A stretch of DNA of 14,449 nucleotides from Corticimicrobacter sp040137905 (GTDB lineage Bacteria > Pseudomonadota > Gammaproteobacteria > Burkholderiales > Burkholderiaceae_B), in NCBI RefSeq assembly GCF_040137905.1, contig NZ_JBEFDG010000037.1, positions 1-14,449 of the forward strand, in the 5' to 3' direction. Of this stretch, positions 1 through 8,336 are shown one piece after another. Made by a program: the position numbers and the translations under genes. Position 1 is the first letter of the stretch; every line of letters begins with the position of its first letter. Below the pieces are notes generated by a model. It saw only the letters and a list, made by a program, of their open reading frames with translations. It searched no databases and had not been told where the DNA came from.

Positions 1-1
1 C

Positions 2-1030
2 CTGAAAGAGCTGGCACACTCGGGCAGCCTGTCCGAAATGCTGGACTACACCCCTGACGGAGGCTTGTTGCTGCACCGCCAGGCCGGCGCTGCGTGGATG
101 CGCCATGGCGGCCTGGATGCAGACGCCAGCCAGGTCGTCCTGACCGCAGGTGCCCAGCATGGCTTGTGGGTCGCCGTGCATGCACTGACCCGTCCCGGTG
201 ACCTGATCTGCTGTGAGTCGCTCTGCTATCCCGGCATCGCCTCGGTTGTCCTGAGCCTGGGACGACGCCTGCAGGGTATTGCCATGGATGCCGACGGCAT
301 GCTGCCAGCGCAACTTGCGCAACAATGCGCGCAGGAAAAACCGGCCATGGTGATCTGTATCGCCACGCTCCAGAATCCCACCACAGCCATCATGCCTGCG
401 GCCCGCCGACAGGCAATCGCACAGCTGGCACGCGAGCACGACCTGCTCCTGCTGGATGACGATCTGTATGGATTTCTCGCGCCCGACCCCGTCGCGCCGC
501 TGGCAACCTTCGCCCCTGAACGCACGGTCTACCTGACCAGCCTGTCGAAATCGGTTTCTTCCACCATTCGCCTGGGCTACCTGCATTGCCCGCCAGAATG
601 GTTGCCACGCATCACCTCGAGCGTGCGCACCAGCATCTGGATGGTGTCACCACTGGCAGCGCAGATGGCCACCTCGCTCATCAATGCAGGCCAGGCCACC
701 GACATGGCGGCCCTGCAAAAACAGGAAGCCATCGCCCGCCAAGAGATGGCGCGCGAACTGCTCGGGCAGTACGAATACCGCGCCCAGCCCACGGCCTTCC
801 ATATCTGGCTGCGCCTGCCCGCTCGCTGGCCCAGCGGCGAGCATTTCGCCGTCCTGGCACGCGGTCATCAGTTGCTGGTGCCGGGTGGTGACGCCTTTTC
901 GGCCAACCGCGATGGCGAAGGCCGACAGCATGTGCGCATCTCGCTGATGGCCGGCACTCGCGACCAGATGCGCTTTGTGCTGACCAAGCTGGCCGGCCTG
1001 ATCGACACGCCGGCCTCGGTCTGGCTGTAG
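2..1030 (+). CDS. MocR/GntR-type regulator or PLP aminotransferase, C-terminal part (5' end outside window)
   Basis: The frame is open from the window edge, so the first in-window ATG (38) is probably internal and the protein starts upstream. What is visible is the large and C-terminal part of a fold-type I aminotransferase domain. It includes a PLP-phosphate region (TAGAQHGL), the NPTT segment that replaces the classical NPTG, the LLDDDLYGF cofactor-binding strand, and the Schiff-base lysine in SLSKSVSS (codon 548-550). A late arginine in HVRISL would bind the substrate carboxylate. Divergent aminotransferase motifs of this kind are typical of MocR regulators, which carry an N-terminal GntR winged helix; that half cannot be seen here, so a free-standing aminotransferase remains possible. 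It converges on the aldehyde dehydrogenase gene with one base between the stop codons. MocR proteins usually control neighbouring genes, but its target is probably to the left. Confidence 0.85.
   Translation: MKELAHSGSLSEMLDYTPDGGLLLHRQAGAAWMRHGGLDADASQVVLTAGAQHGLWVAVHALTRPGDLICCESLCYPGIASVVLSLGRRLQGIAMDADGMLPAQLAQQCAQEKPAMVICIATLQNPTTAIMPAARRQAIAQLAREHDLLLLDDDLYGFLAPDPVAPLATFAPERTVYLTSLSKSVSSTIRLGYLHCPPEWLPRITSSVRTSIWMVSPLAAQMATSLINAGQATDMAALQKQEAIARQEMARELLGQYEYRAQPTAFHIWLRLPARWPSGEHFAVLARGHQLLVPGGDAFSANRDGEGRQHVRISLMAGTRDQMRFVLTKLAGLIDTPASVWL
991..1015. repeat. GC-rich inverted repeat near the 3' end of the MocR-like gene
   Basis: GGCCGGC and its exact reverse complement GCCGGCC form a 7-bp stem with an 11-base loop, ending 15 bases before the MocR stop codon and 17 bases beyond the convergent dehydrogenase stop codon. 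Neither side has a T-run, so it is not a classical intrinsic terminator. It could slow polymerase from both directions or be a coding coincidence in GC-rich DNA. Confidence 0.25.
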
Positions 1031-1031
1031 A

Positions 1032-2480
1032 TCAGGGCAGGTGCATGATCACCTTGGTGGCCAGGTAGCCATCCAGGCCTTCGATGCCCCCTTCCTTGCC
1101 ATCACCACTGTGCAGCACACCACCGAACGGCACCTCCGTCTGGGTAATGGCATAGGTATTGATGCCGATGGCACCAGAGCGCACATGCTCGGAAATCTGT
1201 TGCACCCGGCGGGCATCGTGCGTATGCGCATACGCCGCCAACCCGTACGGCAATCGGTTGGCTGCCGCAAAGGCCTGATCGAGATCGGTGAACGGATTGA
1301 TGATGGCCAGTGGCCCGAAAGGCTCTTCGTTCATCATGCGGGCATGATCCGGCACGTGGCTGAGCACGGTCGGTGCCCAGAAGAAGCCGGCATCGCCCAC
1401 CTGCCCTCCCCCCGTATGCAGCCGTGCGCCCTTGTCAACCGCATCGCCCGTCAGTTCAGCCATGGCCTGCAAACGGCGCGGATTGGACAGCGGCCCCATC
1501 TGCGTTGCCGCATCCAGCCCGTTGCCCACCCTGAGCGCCTCGGCTGCCTTGACGAAGGCCGCCAGGAACGCCTCGAAAATGCCGTCTTGTACGAAAAAGC
1601 GCGTCGGTGCCACGCAGACCTGCCCCGAATTTCGGAACTTGGCGGCGGCGGCCTGCTCTGCCGCCCACTGCGGGTCAACATCGTCGCACACGATGACGGG
1701 CGCATGACCACCCAGCTCCATCGTGCAGCGCTTGGCATCGCGTGCCGCCATCTCCATCAGACGCAGGCCAACTGCCGTGGAACCGGTGAACGAGACCTTG
1801 CGCACCACCGGCGAGGCCAGCAAGCCTTCCGAGACCTCATGCGGCACGCCGAACACGACGTTCAGCACGCCATCCGGCAGACCGGCATCCGCCAAGGCCC
1901 GCGCCAGCTCCAGCGCCGTCGCCGGGGTTTCCTCGGCTGGCTTGATGATGCAACTGCAACCTGCTGCCAGGGAGGCTGAAATCTTGCGGGCCGCCGTGGC
2001 AGCCGGGAAATTCCAGGGCGCAAATGCCGCCACCACCCCGATCGGCTCCTTGACCACCGTATTCTGCTGCCCGGCCGTACGTGCCGGTACGACCCGGCCA
2101 TAGGCACGCCGACCTTCATCGGCATTCCACTCGAAAATATCGGCGGCCGTCAGAATCTCGGCGCGCGCCTCGGACAAGGGCTTGCCCTGCTCCAGCGACA
2201 GCGCGGTGGCAATGTACTCGACGCGCTCGCGCAACAGCCAGGCAGCCTTGCGTATCAACACGGCACGCTCATAGGCAGGCACCCGCCGCCATGTCCCCAG
2301 TGCCCGCTCGGCCCCCTGCAGGGCTGCCGCCAGGTCCGCCGGCGTTGCATACGGCAATCGCCCCAGCACGACACCGGTCGCCGGGTTCACGACGTCACGG
2401 CCTGCCGGGCGCTCCTTCGCATCGATCCACTGCCCATCCACCCACAACTGCAATACGGGATAACGCTGTTCCGCACTCAT
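1032..2480 (-). CDS. Aldehyde dehydrogenase, succinate-semialdehyde type (GabD-like)
   Basis: A 482-residue NAD(P)-dependent aldehyde dehydrogenase of normal family length. The catalytic set is complete: Asn156 in APWNFP, the general base Glu255 in MELGG, the nucleophile Cys289 in GQVC and the EEPFGP segment at 385-390. The PFGGV..SGDGKEGG segment near 451-465 resembles succinate-semialdehyde dehydrogenases, which oxidise succinate semialdehyde to succinate in the cytoplasm. Exact substrate cannot be settled by motif reading; glutarate semialdehyde or another omega-carboxylated aldehyde is possible. The start at 2480 has AGGTGA just upstream. It is the last gene of the minus-strand series, 41 bases after the aldolase, and probably oxidises the aldehyde that the aldolase releases. 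Its stop codon lies one base from the convergent MocR stop, with no visible terminator between them. Confidence 0.93.
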   Translation of the reverse strand: MSAEQRYPVLQLWVDGQWIDAKERPAGRDVVNPATGVVLGRLPYATPADLAAALQGAERALGTWRRVPAYERAVLIRKAAWLLRERVEYIATALSLEQGKPLSEARAEILTAADIFEWNADEGRRAYGRVVPARTAGQQNTVVKEPIGVVAAFAPWNFPAATAARKISASLAAGCSCIIKPAEETPATALELARALADAGLPDGVLNVVFGVPHEVSEGLLASPVVRKVSFTGSTAVGLRLMEMAARDAKRCTMELGGHAPVIVCDDVDPQWAAEQAAAAKFRNSGQVCVAPTRFFVQDGIFEAFLAAFVKAAEALRVGNGLDAATQMGPLSNPRRLQAMAELTGDAVDKGARLHTGGGQVGDAGFFWAPTVLSHVPDHARMMNEEPFGPLAIINPFTDLDQAFAAANRLPYGLAAYAHTHDARRVQQISEHVRSGAIGINTYAITQTEVPFGGVLHSGDGKEGGIEGLDGYLATKVIMHLP

Positions 2481-2521
2481 GTCTCACCTGTCCTTCATAG
2501 GATGCCGAAAAAACATGCCGA

Positions 2522-3283
2522 TCAGGCACGCATGCGCGCGGTCAATGCAGTGGCCGCGCGCGAAATGATGGATGTATCGGTGCCCACCCCGACGAAGGAA
2601 ACCCCCTGCGCAAGGCGGCGCGTGGCATCTTCCTCGTTGGTGGTCAGGTAACCGGACGGCTTGCCCAGCGCCTTCAGCCGCGCAAAACCGTCATCGAGGG
2701 CCTGCTGCACTTCCGAATGCATGATATTGCCCAGGTGCCCCATCGACGCGGCCAGATCGGCCGGACCGATGAACACGCCATCCACCCCCTCGACCGCGGC
2801 GATTGCCTCCAGCTGTTGCAAGGCATCGATGGTTTCGATCTGCACCAGCACGGCCAGCTCTTGCTCTATCTTCGAGAAATAGCCGGGGATCATGCCATAG
2901 CCTGCCGCGCGCGAACTACCCGACACGCCGCGTACGCCGTAGGGCGGATAGCGTGTGAAACTGACCGCCTGGGCCGCCTGCTCGGCATTCTGTATATACG
3001 GAAAAAGCAGCGTCTGCGCACCGGCATCCAGCAGCCGCTTGGTCAGCACCATGTCCAGCCAGGCGGGACGCACGATGGGGCTGACATTGCGATCGGCCAG
3101 TGCCTGCAACTGATGCACCACGTCGTTCAGTTCATTGGGCGAATGCTCTGTATCGATCAATATCCAGTCGAAGCCGCAGTCTCCCAGCAGTTCCGTCAGC
3201 AGGGCACCGCCCAGGGTGGAAAACATGCCGAGCTGCTGCCGGCGTCCCAGGTCATGCTTGAATCGGTTGGTACGCAATTCCAT
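2522..3283 (-). CDS. HpcH/HpaI-family class II aldolase (4-hydroxy-2-oxo acid aldolase)
   Basis: A 253-residue TIM-barrel aldolase closely resembling E. coli HpaI, which splits 4-hydroxy-2-oxoheptanedioate into pyruvate and succinate semialdehyde using a divalent metal. Catalytic and metal residues of the family are all present: His47 (DTEHSPN), Arg72 (VRPAW), Glu150 (VQIET) and Asp176 (GPADLAASMG). The RYPPYGVRGV segment at 111-120 is also characteristic. The start at 3283 is preceded by AAGGA about ten bases upstream. Known members also accept other 4-hydroxy-2-oxo acids, so specificity is open. The usual HpaI neighbours, the homoprotocatechuate meta-cleavage genes, are absent. It lies instead with an amino-acid transporter, an aminotransferase and an SSADH-like enzyme, suggesting that its substrate comes from transamination of an amino acid. 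Confidence 0.93.
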   Translation of the reverse strand: MELRTNRFKHDLGRRQQLGMFSTLGGALLTELLGDCGFDWILIDTEHSPNELNDVVHQLQALADRNVSPIVRPAWLDMVLTKRLLDAGAQTLLFPYIQNAEQAAQAVSFTRYPPYGVRGVSGSSRAAGYGMIPGYFSKIEQELAVLVQIETIDALQQLEAIAAVEGVDGVFIGPADLAASMGHLGNIMHSEVQQALDDGFARLKALGKPSGYLTTNEEDATRRLAQGVSFVGVGTDTSIISRAATALTARMRA

Positions 3284-3325
3284 ATCTGAAAAGTCCTTGT
3301 TGAAAATACTTCATGAGTTCCATGT

Positions 3326-3347
3326 GCTGCGACAAGGGTGCCGCAGC
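3326..3347 (-). repeat. Inverted repeat in the gap between iclR-type and aldolase genes
   Basis: GCTGCG and CGCAGC form a 6-bp stem with a 10-base loop in the 90-base gap between the regulator stop (3374) and the aldolase start (3283). There is no T-run after it. It might be an operator for the adjacent regulator, an mRNA processing hairpin, or chance. I see no convincing promoter in this gap. Confidence 0.3.
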
Positions 3348-3373
3348 GATGATCAATACAGGTGCTCGCAAAC

Positions 3374-4168
3374 TCACCCTGCCGTGTGCAGGTGAGCCTG
3401 CGACAATGACTGCGCCGTGTTCAGCAGTTCGGGCAGGGCCGCCTGCATGAAGTCGGCCATCGACATCCGGTTGGCATCGATCGTCAGGCTGACCCCGGCA
3501 ACGGGTTGCCCCCGGGAATCGAGTATGGGCACGGCCAGCGTCCGCAAGCCATAGGCATTCTCGCCATCGGAAGCGGCATAGCCCTGCTCGCGGACCAGGT
3601 CCAGCCTGGCCAGCAATGCATCCATGTCAACCAGCGTGCGCTCCGACAGCTTGATGCGCTCAACGGCATTCAGGGCGGCATGCTGCTGCTCCCTGGGCAG
3701 ATAGGCCAGGATGGCCTGCCCCAGGGCCGAGGCATAGGCCCCGGTACGGCTGCCGGGCCGGCGATCCAGCCCGTGCCGTGCCAGGTTGATATTGACGCGC
3801 TCCAGGTACACGACCTCGCCCTGCTCGTGCACTCCCAGCGAACCGGCATCCGCCAGACGCGGCACCAGATCCCCCAGCAGCGGTGCGGCCCACTTGCGCA
3901 AGCCCTGGGAGGCCAGCACATTGAAGCCAAGCTCCAGGCATTTCAAGCCCAGGCGAAAGCGCCGGGTGCCGCTGACGGCCACGACGTAGCCCAGTTCAAC
4001 CAGGGTATGCAGCAGGCGAAACGCCGTGCCACGGTCCTGCCCGGCACGCACCGCAACCTCCGAGATGGTCAGTTCGGGCTCGGCCGGCGTGAAGGCCTGC
4101 AGCACACAGAATGCCTTGGCGACCGAATTGACCCGGTTCTTCTCCTTCATGCTCACATCGTTTTCCAT
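3374..4168 (-). CDS. IclR-family transcriptional regulator
   Basis: A 264-residue one-component regulator with standard IclR architecture. An N-terminal winged helix-turn-helix (about residues 10-70, with LTISEVAVRAG...GTAFRLLHTL) is followed by an effector domain with the AYASALGQAILAYLP segment and the C-terminal PVAGVSLTI strand. The frame stays open further upstream, but the real start is the ATG at 4168. It has GGAGGGG seven bases upstream, and the N-terminus (MENDVSMKEKNRVNSV) leads straight into the conserved helix; the upstream extension would lie inside the ATPase gene and has no family similarity. It sits 61 bases after the ATPase gene and upstream of the aldolase, in the middle of the unit it probably controls. 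Whether it represses or activates, and its effector, cannot be read here; a pathway intermediate is the natural guess. Confidence 0.93.
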   Translation of the reverse strand: MENDVSMKEKNRVNSVAKAFCVLQAFTPAEPELTISEVAVRAGQDRGTAFRLLHTLVELGYVVAVSGTRRFRLGLKCLELGFNVLASQGLRKWAAPLLGDLVPRLADAGSLGVHEQGEVVYLERVNINLARHGLDRRPGSRTGAYASALGQAILAYLPREQQHAALNAVERIKLSERTLVDMDALLARLDLVREQGYAASDGENAYGLRTLAVPILDSRGQPVAGVSLTIDANRMSMADFMQAALPELLNTAQSLSQAHLHTAG

Positions 4169-4216
4169 GCTGCCACCCCTCCATTCATAAAATGCTGCAT
4201 ACGGTCCACCGCCACG

Positions 4217-4228
4217 GCATGGCCATGC
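4217..4228. repeat. 12-bp perfect palindrome between the ATPase and iclR-type genes
   Basis: GCATGGCCATGC is its own reverse complement and lies one base beyond the ATPase stop codon, 49 bases before the regulator start. It could be a regulator site or a small mRNA hairpin; it may equally be chance. It has no base similarity to the palindrome at 9574-9585. Confidence 0.25.
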
Positions 4229-4229
4229 A

Positions 4230-4970
4230 TCAATGCAGAATCTGCTGCAGGAACTGCTGCGTACGCGGATTCTGCGGCGTATCAAAGAAAGCATCCGGGG
4301 CCGCCTGCTCGACGATCTCGCCCCGATCCATGAAAATGACCCGGTCCGCCACACGCCGGGCAAACCCCATTTCATGGGTGACGCACAGCATCGTCATGCC
4401 GCTTTCCTCGGCCAGTCCCACCATGACATCCAGCACCTCCTTGACCATTTCCGGATCCAGGGCGGAGGTCGGCTCGTCGAACAGCATGATCTTCGGATGC
4501 ATGCACAGCGAGCGGGCGATTGCCACGCGCTGCTGCTGCCCGCCCGACAACTGGCCAGGAAATTTGTCGGCCTGCTCGGCGATACGCACGCGTTCCAGAT
4601 AGCGCATGGCTGTCTCGCGTGCTTCGGCCTGCGGGCGCTTGAGCACCCAGACCGGCCCCAGCATCAGGTTCTCGAGCACCGTCAGGTGGGGAAACAGATT
4701 GAAGTGCTGAAACACCATGCCGACATCGCGGCGAATCCGCTCGATCTGCTTGAGGTTGTCGGTCAGTTCGATGCCATCGACCAGGATCGTACCTGCCTGA
4801 TGCGCCTCCAGACGGTTCAGGCAGCGGATCATGGTCGACTTGCCGGAGCCAGAAGGGCCGCAGATGACAATGCGCTCGCCACGCGACACCTCCAGGTCGA
4901 TGCCGCGCAGTACGTGGAACTGTCCGTACCACTTGTTGACATCCTCGAGCTTGATAATCGGTTCACTCAT
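4230..4970 (-). CDS. aapP: Amino-acid ABC transporter ATP-binding protein (AapP type)
   Basis: A 246-residue nucleotide-binding subunit of a polar amino-acid importer. It has Walker A GPSGSGKST (38-46), Q-loop Gln88 in MVFQHFNLFP, signature LSGGQ (141-145) followed by QQRVAIARSL, Walker B IMLFDE (161-166), D-loop SALDPE and the switch His199 in VTHEMG. All residues needed for ATP hydrolysis are intact. The ATG at 4970 is the likely start: it overlaps the upstream permease stop by 8 bases (ATGAGTGA) and has AAGGGGA six bases upstream. The longer in-frame version from 5018 would be an extension buried in the permease gene. It acts on the cytoplasmic face with the two permeases encoded immediately upstream. 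Translational coupling to the second permease is likely. Confidence 0.95.
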   Translation of the reverse strand: MSEPIIKLEDVNKWYGQFHVLRGIDLEVSRGERIVICGPSGSGKSTMIRCLNRLEAHQAGTILVDGIELTDNLKQIERIRRDVGMVFQHFNLFPHLTVLENLMLGPVWVLKRPQAEARETAMRYLERVRIAEQADKFPGQLSGGQQQRVAIARSLCMHPKIMLFDEPTSALDPEMVKEVLDVMVGLAEESGMTMLCVTHEMGFARRVADRVIFMDRGEIVEQAAPDAFFDTPQNPRTQQFLQQILH

Positions 4971-6051
4971 GAATTTTCCCCTTGGCTTCCAGCGAACGGC
5001 TGTAGCGCGACATGGCATAGCAACACACGAAATAGATCACCGACAGAAACAGGTAGGCCTCGACACCCACGCCACGCCAGGCTGCGTCGGACAGCGCTGC
5101 CTTGGCGGCCAGGGTCAGGTCGAAGATACCGATGATCACCACCAGCGAGGTATCCTTGAACAGGGCAATGAAGACATTGACCAGCGGCGGGATGACCGTC
5201 TTCAGTGCCTGCGGCAGAATCACCAGCCGCATGCCCTGCCAGTAGGACAGGCCCATCGACTCGGCCCCCTCGTACTGCCCCCTGGGAATGGCCTGCAGAC
5301 CACCCCGTACCGTTTCCGCAATATAGGCAGCAGCAAACAGCACGATCGCAATACCTGCACGCAACAGCTTGTCGATGGTCACCCCCTCTGGCAGGAACAA
5401 CGGCAGCATCACCGACGACATGAACAGGATGCTGATCATCGGCACGCCGCGAATCAGTTCGATATACACCACCGACAGCGCCTTGATGACCGGCATGCGC
5501 GAACGGCGACCCAGCGCCAGCAACACCCCCAGCGGAAAGGCAAAGGCAATGCCGAACGTCGCCAGCATCAGGGTCAGGGGCAGGCCCCCCCAGCGCGAAT
5601 TCTCGACATGGCTGAGACCGAAGCCCCCCCACATGAGCCAGGCGCTGAGCGCCAGCCCGACCGTCCACAGTGCCGCCAGACGCCAGTTCCAGAAATACCG
5701 GCAGACGCTGCACAGAATGAGGGCGACCAGCAGCACGACCGCCAGCAAGGGCCGCCACTGCTCATCATAGGGATAGGTGCCGAACAGAATGAGCCGATGC
5801 TTTTCGACGATGAATGCCCAGCAGGCACCACTGCCGGACTGCCGACATTCCTGAGCCGATGTAGCCGTGAAGTTGGCCTGCAGGATGGCCCACTCGAAGA
5901 ATACCGGCACCGCCATCACCAGCATCCAGAGCAGCAGCACCGAGGCCACCAGGCTGAACGGACTGGCGAACAGACGTCGCCACAGCGCCGGCCAACGACC
6001 ACCCTGACCGGCCGCGGGGGCCGGCAATACCTGTGCGGATTGCACCATCAT
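4963..6051 (-). CDS. aapM: Amino-acid ABC transporter permease (AapM type)
   Basis: A 362-residue inner-membrane permease. A cytoplasmic N-terminus leads into a first membrane helix (about 33-55). A periplasmic loop then carries the TYPYDEQWRPLL segment characteristic of AapM-like subunits, and a C-terminal block contains the transport domain. The EAA loop that docks the ATPase is at about 261-289 (EGAESMGLSYW...LPQALKTVIPP); here the usual EAA reads EGA. Start choice: the ATG at 6051 follows the upstream permease stop by one base and has GGGAG seven bases upstream; the ATG three bases later is almost as good. An in-frame ATG at 6072 would add seven residues overlapping the upstream gene and lacks as good a ribosome site. 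It pairs with the AapQ-like permease to form the membrane channel. Confidence 0.93.
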   Translation of the reverse strand: MMVQSAQVLPAPAAGQGGRWPALWRRLFASPFSLVASVLLLWMLVMAVPVFFEWAILQANFTATSAQECRQSGSGACWAFIVEKHRLILFGTYPYDEQWRPLLAVVLLVALILCSVCRYFWNWRLAALWTVGLALSAWLMWGGFGLSHVENSRWGGLPLTLMLATFGIAFAFPLGVLLALGRRSRMPVIKALSVVYIELIRGVPMISILFMSSVMLPLFLPEGVTIDKLLRAGIAIVLFAAAYIAETVRGGLQAIPRGQYEGAESMGLSYWQGMRLVILPQALKTVIPPLVNVFIALFKDTSLVVIIGIFDLTLAAKAALSDAAWRGVGVEAYLFLSVIYFVCCYAMSRYSRSLEAKGKIHE

Positions 6052-6052
6052 C

Positions 6053-7243
6053 TCACCGCTCCCTTGCCGCAAGGCGTTGGTTGTACCAGTTCATGGCCAT
6101 TGAAATGCTCAGGCTGACCGTCAGGTAGGCCGCCATGATGATCAACACGCCTTCGATGGCCTGCCCGGTCTGGTTCAGCGTCGTATTGACGATGGACACG
6201 ATGTCGGGATAGCCGATGGCGACCGCCAGGGAACTGTTTTTGGTCAGGTTCAGATACTGGCTGGTCAGGGGCGGGATCATGACCCGCAGCGCCTGCGGCA
6301 GCACCACCAGGCGAAGGGTACGGCCACGCGGCAAGCCCAGCGAGTCGGCGGCCTCCCACTGCCCCTGCTTGACGGCCTGGATACCCGAACGCACGATTTC
6401 GGCAATGAAGGCCGCCGTATAGGTCACCAGCCCCATCAGCAAGGCGAAGAACTCCGGCGATACAGTCATGCCTCCGGTGAAATTGAAGCCTCCCAGATAC
6501 GGCACGCTCAGCGACACCTGCGTCCCCGATATTGCAAAAAACAGGGCAGGCATGCCTGCCAGCAGCAATGCACCCAGCCAGAGCACCGGCAGTCTCCTGC
6601 CGGTACGCCCCTGATAGGCGCGCCCATATCGCACCAGCGCATGGCAGGCCAGCACGGCGCACAGCAGGCCAGACAGCACCGGAGTCGCCCAGGCACCGTC
6701 CAGTGCCGGCACCGTCAGCCCCCGATTGGACAGGAAAACCCCCGGCACGATATGCAGGGCCTGGCGCGGCCCAGGGGCCGTCTCCGTCACCAGCGCATAC
6801 CAGAAGAACAGCTGGATCAGGAGAGGCACATTGCGCGCCACCTCGATATAGGCCGCGCACAGGCCGGACAGCAGCCGGTTGCCCGACAGGCGGGCAATCC
6901 CGATCAGCGTCCCGAGCAGCGTCGCCAGGATGATGCCGACAGCGGCCACGCGCAGCGTATTGAGCAGTCCGACCAGGACAGCCCGGCCGTAAGACTGCGA
7001 GGCCTCGTAGGGAATCACGCTTTCGCCGATGGCGAAACCTGCTTCCTTGCCCAGAAAGCCGAAACCCGTCGCAATATTGCGCACCGACAGGTTGTGCAGC
7101 GTATTGGACACCAGCATCCAGGCCACGATGGCAACGATGCCCAGTGCCATGCCCTGGTAGACCACGGCACGCACCCCCGGATCGCTCCAGGAATAGTGCC
7201 GCTTGCGTGGCCTCGGATGATTTTCAAGCTTGGAAGCAGCCAT
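6053..7243 (-). CDS. aapQ: Amino-acid ABC transporter permease (AapQ type)
   Basis: A 396-residue inner-membrane permease of the HisMQ-like amino-acid importer family, in the long form seen in AapQ/BztB subunits. The first membrane helix is at about 27-47, others at about 87-117, 138-152, 189-205, 218-236, 262-284 and 365-384. The ATPase-docking EAA loop is at 297-325 (EAADSLGLPRGRTL...LPQALRVMIPP), followed by the conserved NLTKNSSLAVAIGYPD segment. The start at 7243 has GGAG five bases upstream and lies 27 bases after the binding-protein stop. Its stop codon is one base from the start of the second permease. Such transporters usually take a broad range of L-amino acids, so the transporter alone does not reveal the operon's substrate. 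Confidence 0.94.
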   Translation of the reverse strand: MAASKLENHPRPRKRHYSWSDPGVRAVVYQGMALGIVAIVAWMLVSNTLHNLSVRNIATGFGFLGKEAGFAIGESVIPYEASQSYGRAVLVGLLNTLRVAAVGIILATLLGTLIGIARLSGNRLLSGLCAAYIEVARNVPLLIQLFFWYALVTETAPGPRQALHIVPGVFLSNRGLTVPALDGAWATPVLSGLLCAVLACHALVRYGRAYQGRTGRRLPVLWLGALLLAGMPALFFAISGTQVSLSVPYLGGFNFTGGMTVSPEFFALLMGLVTYTAAFIAEIVRSGIQAVKQGQWEAADSLGLPRGRTLRLVVLPQALRVMIPPLTSQYLNLTKNSSLAVAIGYPDIVSIVNTTLNQTGQAIEGVLIIMAAYLTVSLSISMAMNWYNQRLAARER

Positions 7244-7270
7244 GATGACTCCATTGCCCCGTTGTCATAG

Positions 7271-8293
7271 TCAGCGCACGGGCCAGCCGTACATCAGGCC
7301 ACCCTCGCGCCATTGCGCATTGAGCCCACGCGCCAGCTTCATCCGGCTTTGCGTACCCACATTGCGCTCGAAGCTTTCGCCATAATTGCCGACCTGCTTG
7401 ACGATGTTGTAGGCCCAGCGGTCATCCAGCCCCAGCGGCTTGACCAGACCCGGCGTGCCTCCCAGGATGCGCTGTACATTGGGATTGGTGCTGTTGAGCA
7501 TCTCATCCACGTTCTGCGACGTGATGCCATACTCCTCGGCTTCCAGCATGGCATTCAGGACCCAGCGCACGATGCCGAACCATTCCTCGTCGCCCTGCCG
7601 CACGAAAGTACCCAGGGGTTCCTTGGAAAAATCCTCGGGCAGGATCACGAAAGCCTCCGGATCGTCCAGCCCGGCACGGATAGAGGCCAGTTGCGACTTG
7701 TCGGCCGTGAAGGCATCGCAGCGCCCGCTCATGAAGGCCCGGATGTTTTCGTCGTATTTTTCGAGCACGACCGGCTTGAACGAAATCGAATTGCTGCGGA
7801 ACCAGTCCGTCAGGTTCAGTTCGCCGGTGGTACCCGGCTGTACGCATACCGTGGCCCCATCCAGTTCGGTCGCACTGGATACACCGAGTTCCTTGCGAAC
7901 GATGACGCCCTGGCTGTCATAGAAGTTGACACCGACCTCACGCAATCCCAGCGAGATATCGCGGGCCAGCGTGAGCGTTGTGGTCCGGGCCAGGAAATCG
8001 ACCTCACCCGACTGCAGTGCCGTGAAGCGCTGCTGGGCGCTCAACGGATTGGGCTTGTACTTGGAGGCATCGCCAAACACGGCCGCCGCCACCGCACGAC
8101 ATACATCCACGTCCAGGCCGGTCCATTCGCCACGGCTGTCCGGCGCGGAAAAACCCGGAATCCCCGTGGAGAAACCGCATTGCAGATAGCCGCGCTGCTT
8201 GACCGCATCCAGCGTCGGCCCGGCATGCGCCGTGACAGAGAACACTGCAGCGGCCGTTGCCGCCAGTACTTTCATAGGCATCGAGAACTTCAT
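7271..8293 (-). CDS. aapJ: Periplasmic amino-acid-binding protein of ABC transporter (AapJ type)
   Basis: A 340-residue solute-binding protein of the usual AapJ/BztA length. It begins with a clear signal peptide: a basic start, a hydrophobic core and a likely cleavage after Ala24 (TAHA-G). The mature part has the family opening LDAVKQRGYLQCG, then GFSAPDSRGEWTGLDVDVCRAVAAAVFGD, the RFTALQSGEVDFL strand and the C-terminal AYNIVKQVGNYGESFERN segment. No lipobox cysteine is seen, so it should be free in the periplasm. The ATG at 8293 is chosen because it gives the signal peptide and has GGGGAG about five bases upstream; the open frame up to 8614 overlaps the aminotransferase and gives no signal peptide. 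It captures the amino acid and delivers it to the permease pair encoded next. Confidence 0.95.
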   Translation of the reverse strand: MKFSMPMKVLAATAAAVFSVTAHAGPTLDAVKQRGYLQCGFSTGIPGFSAPDSRGEWTGLDVDVCRAVAAAVFGDASKYKPNPLSAQQRFTALQSGEVDFLARTTTLTLARDISLGLREVGVNFYDSQGVIVRKELGVSSATELDGATVCVQPGTTGELNLTDWFRSNSISFKPVVLEKYDENIRAFMSGRCDAFTADKSQLASIRAGLDDPEAFVILPEDFSKEPLGTFVRQGDEEWFGIVRWVLNAMLEAEEYGITSQNVDEMLNSTNPNVQRILGGTPGLVKPLGLDDRWAYNIVKQVGNYGESFERNVGTQSRMKLARGLNAQWREGGLMYGWPVR

Positions 8294-8336
8294 GGTCACT
8301 CCCCTTGTGATTTGAATCTGACTGACACGACAAAAC

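Noticed and set aside
991..1015. Intrinsic terminator for the MocR-like gene or the aldehyde dehydrogenase operon
   Set aside because: The stem is good, but no T-run follows on either strand and the hairpin lies inside coding sequence.
4169..4375. N-terminal extension of the IclR-family protein up to 4375
   Set aside because: It lies partly inside the ATPase gene in another frame and has no similarity to the family. The ATG at 4168 has a strong ribosome site.
4831..6117. Long plus-strand open frame of 428 codons opposite the AapM-like permease and ATPase genes
   Set aside because: It is rich in His, Gln and Arg, has no family motif, and lies exactly opposite two well-supported genes. It is a shadow of GC-biased codon use.
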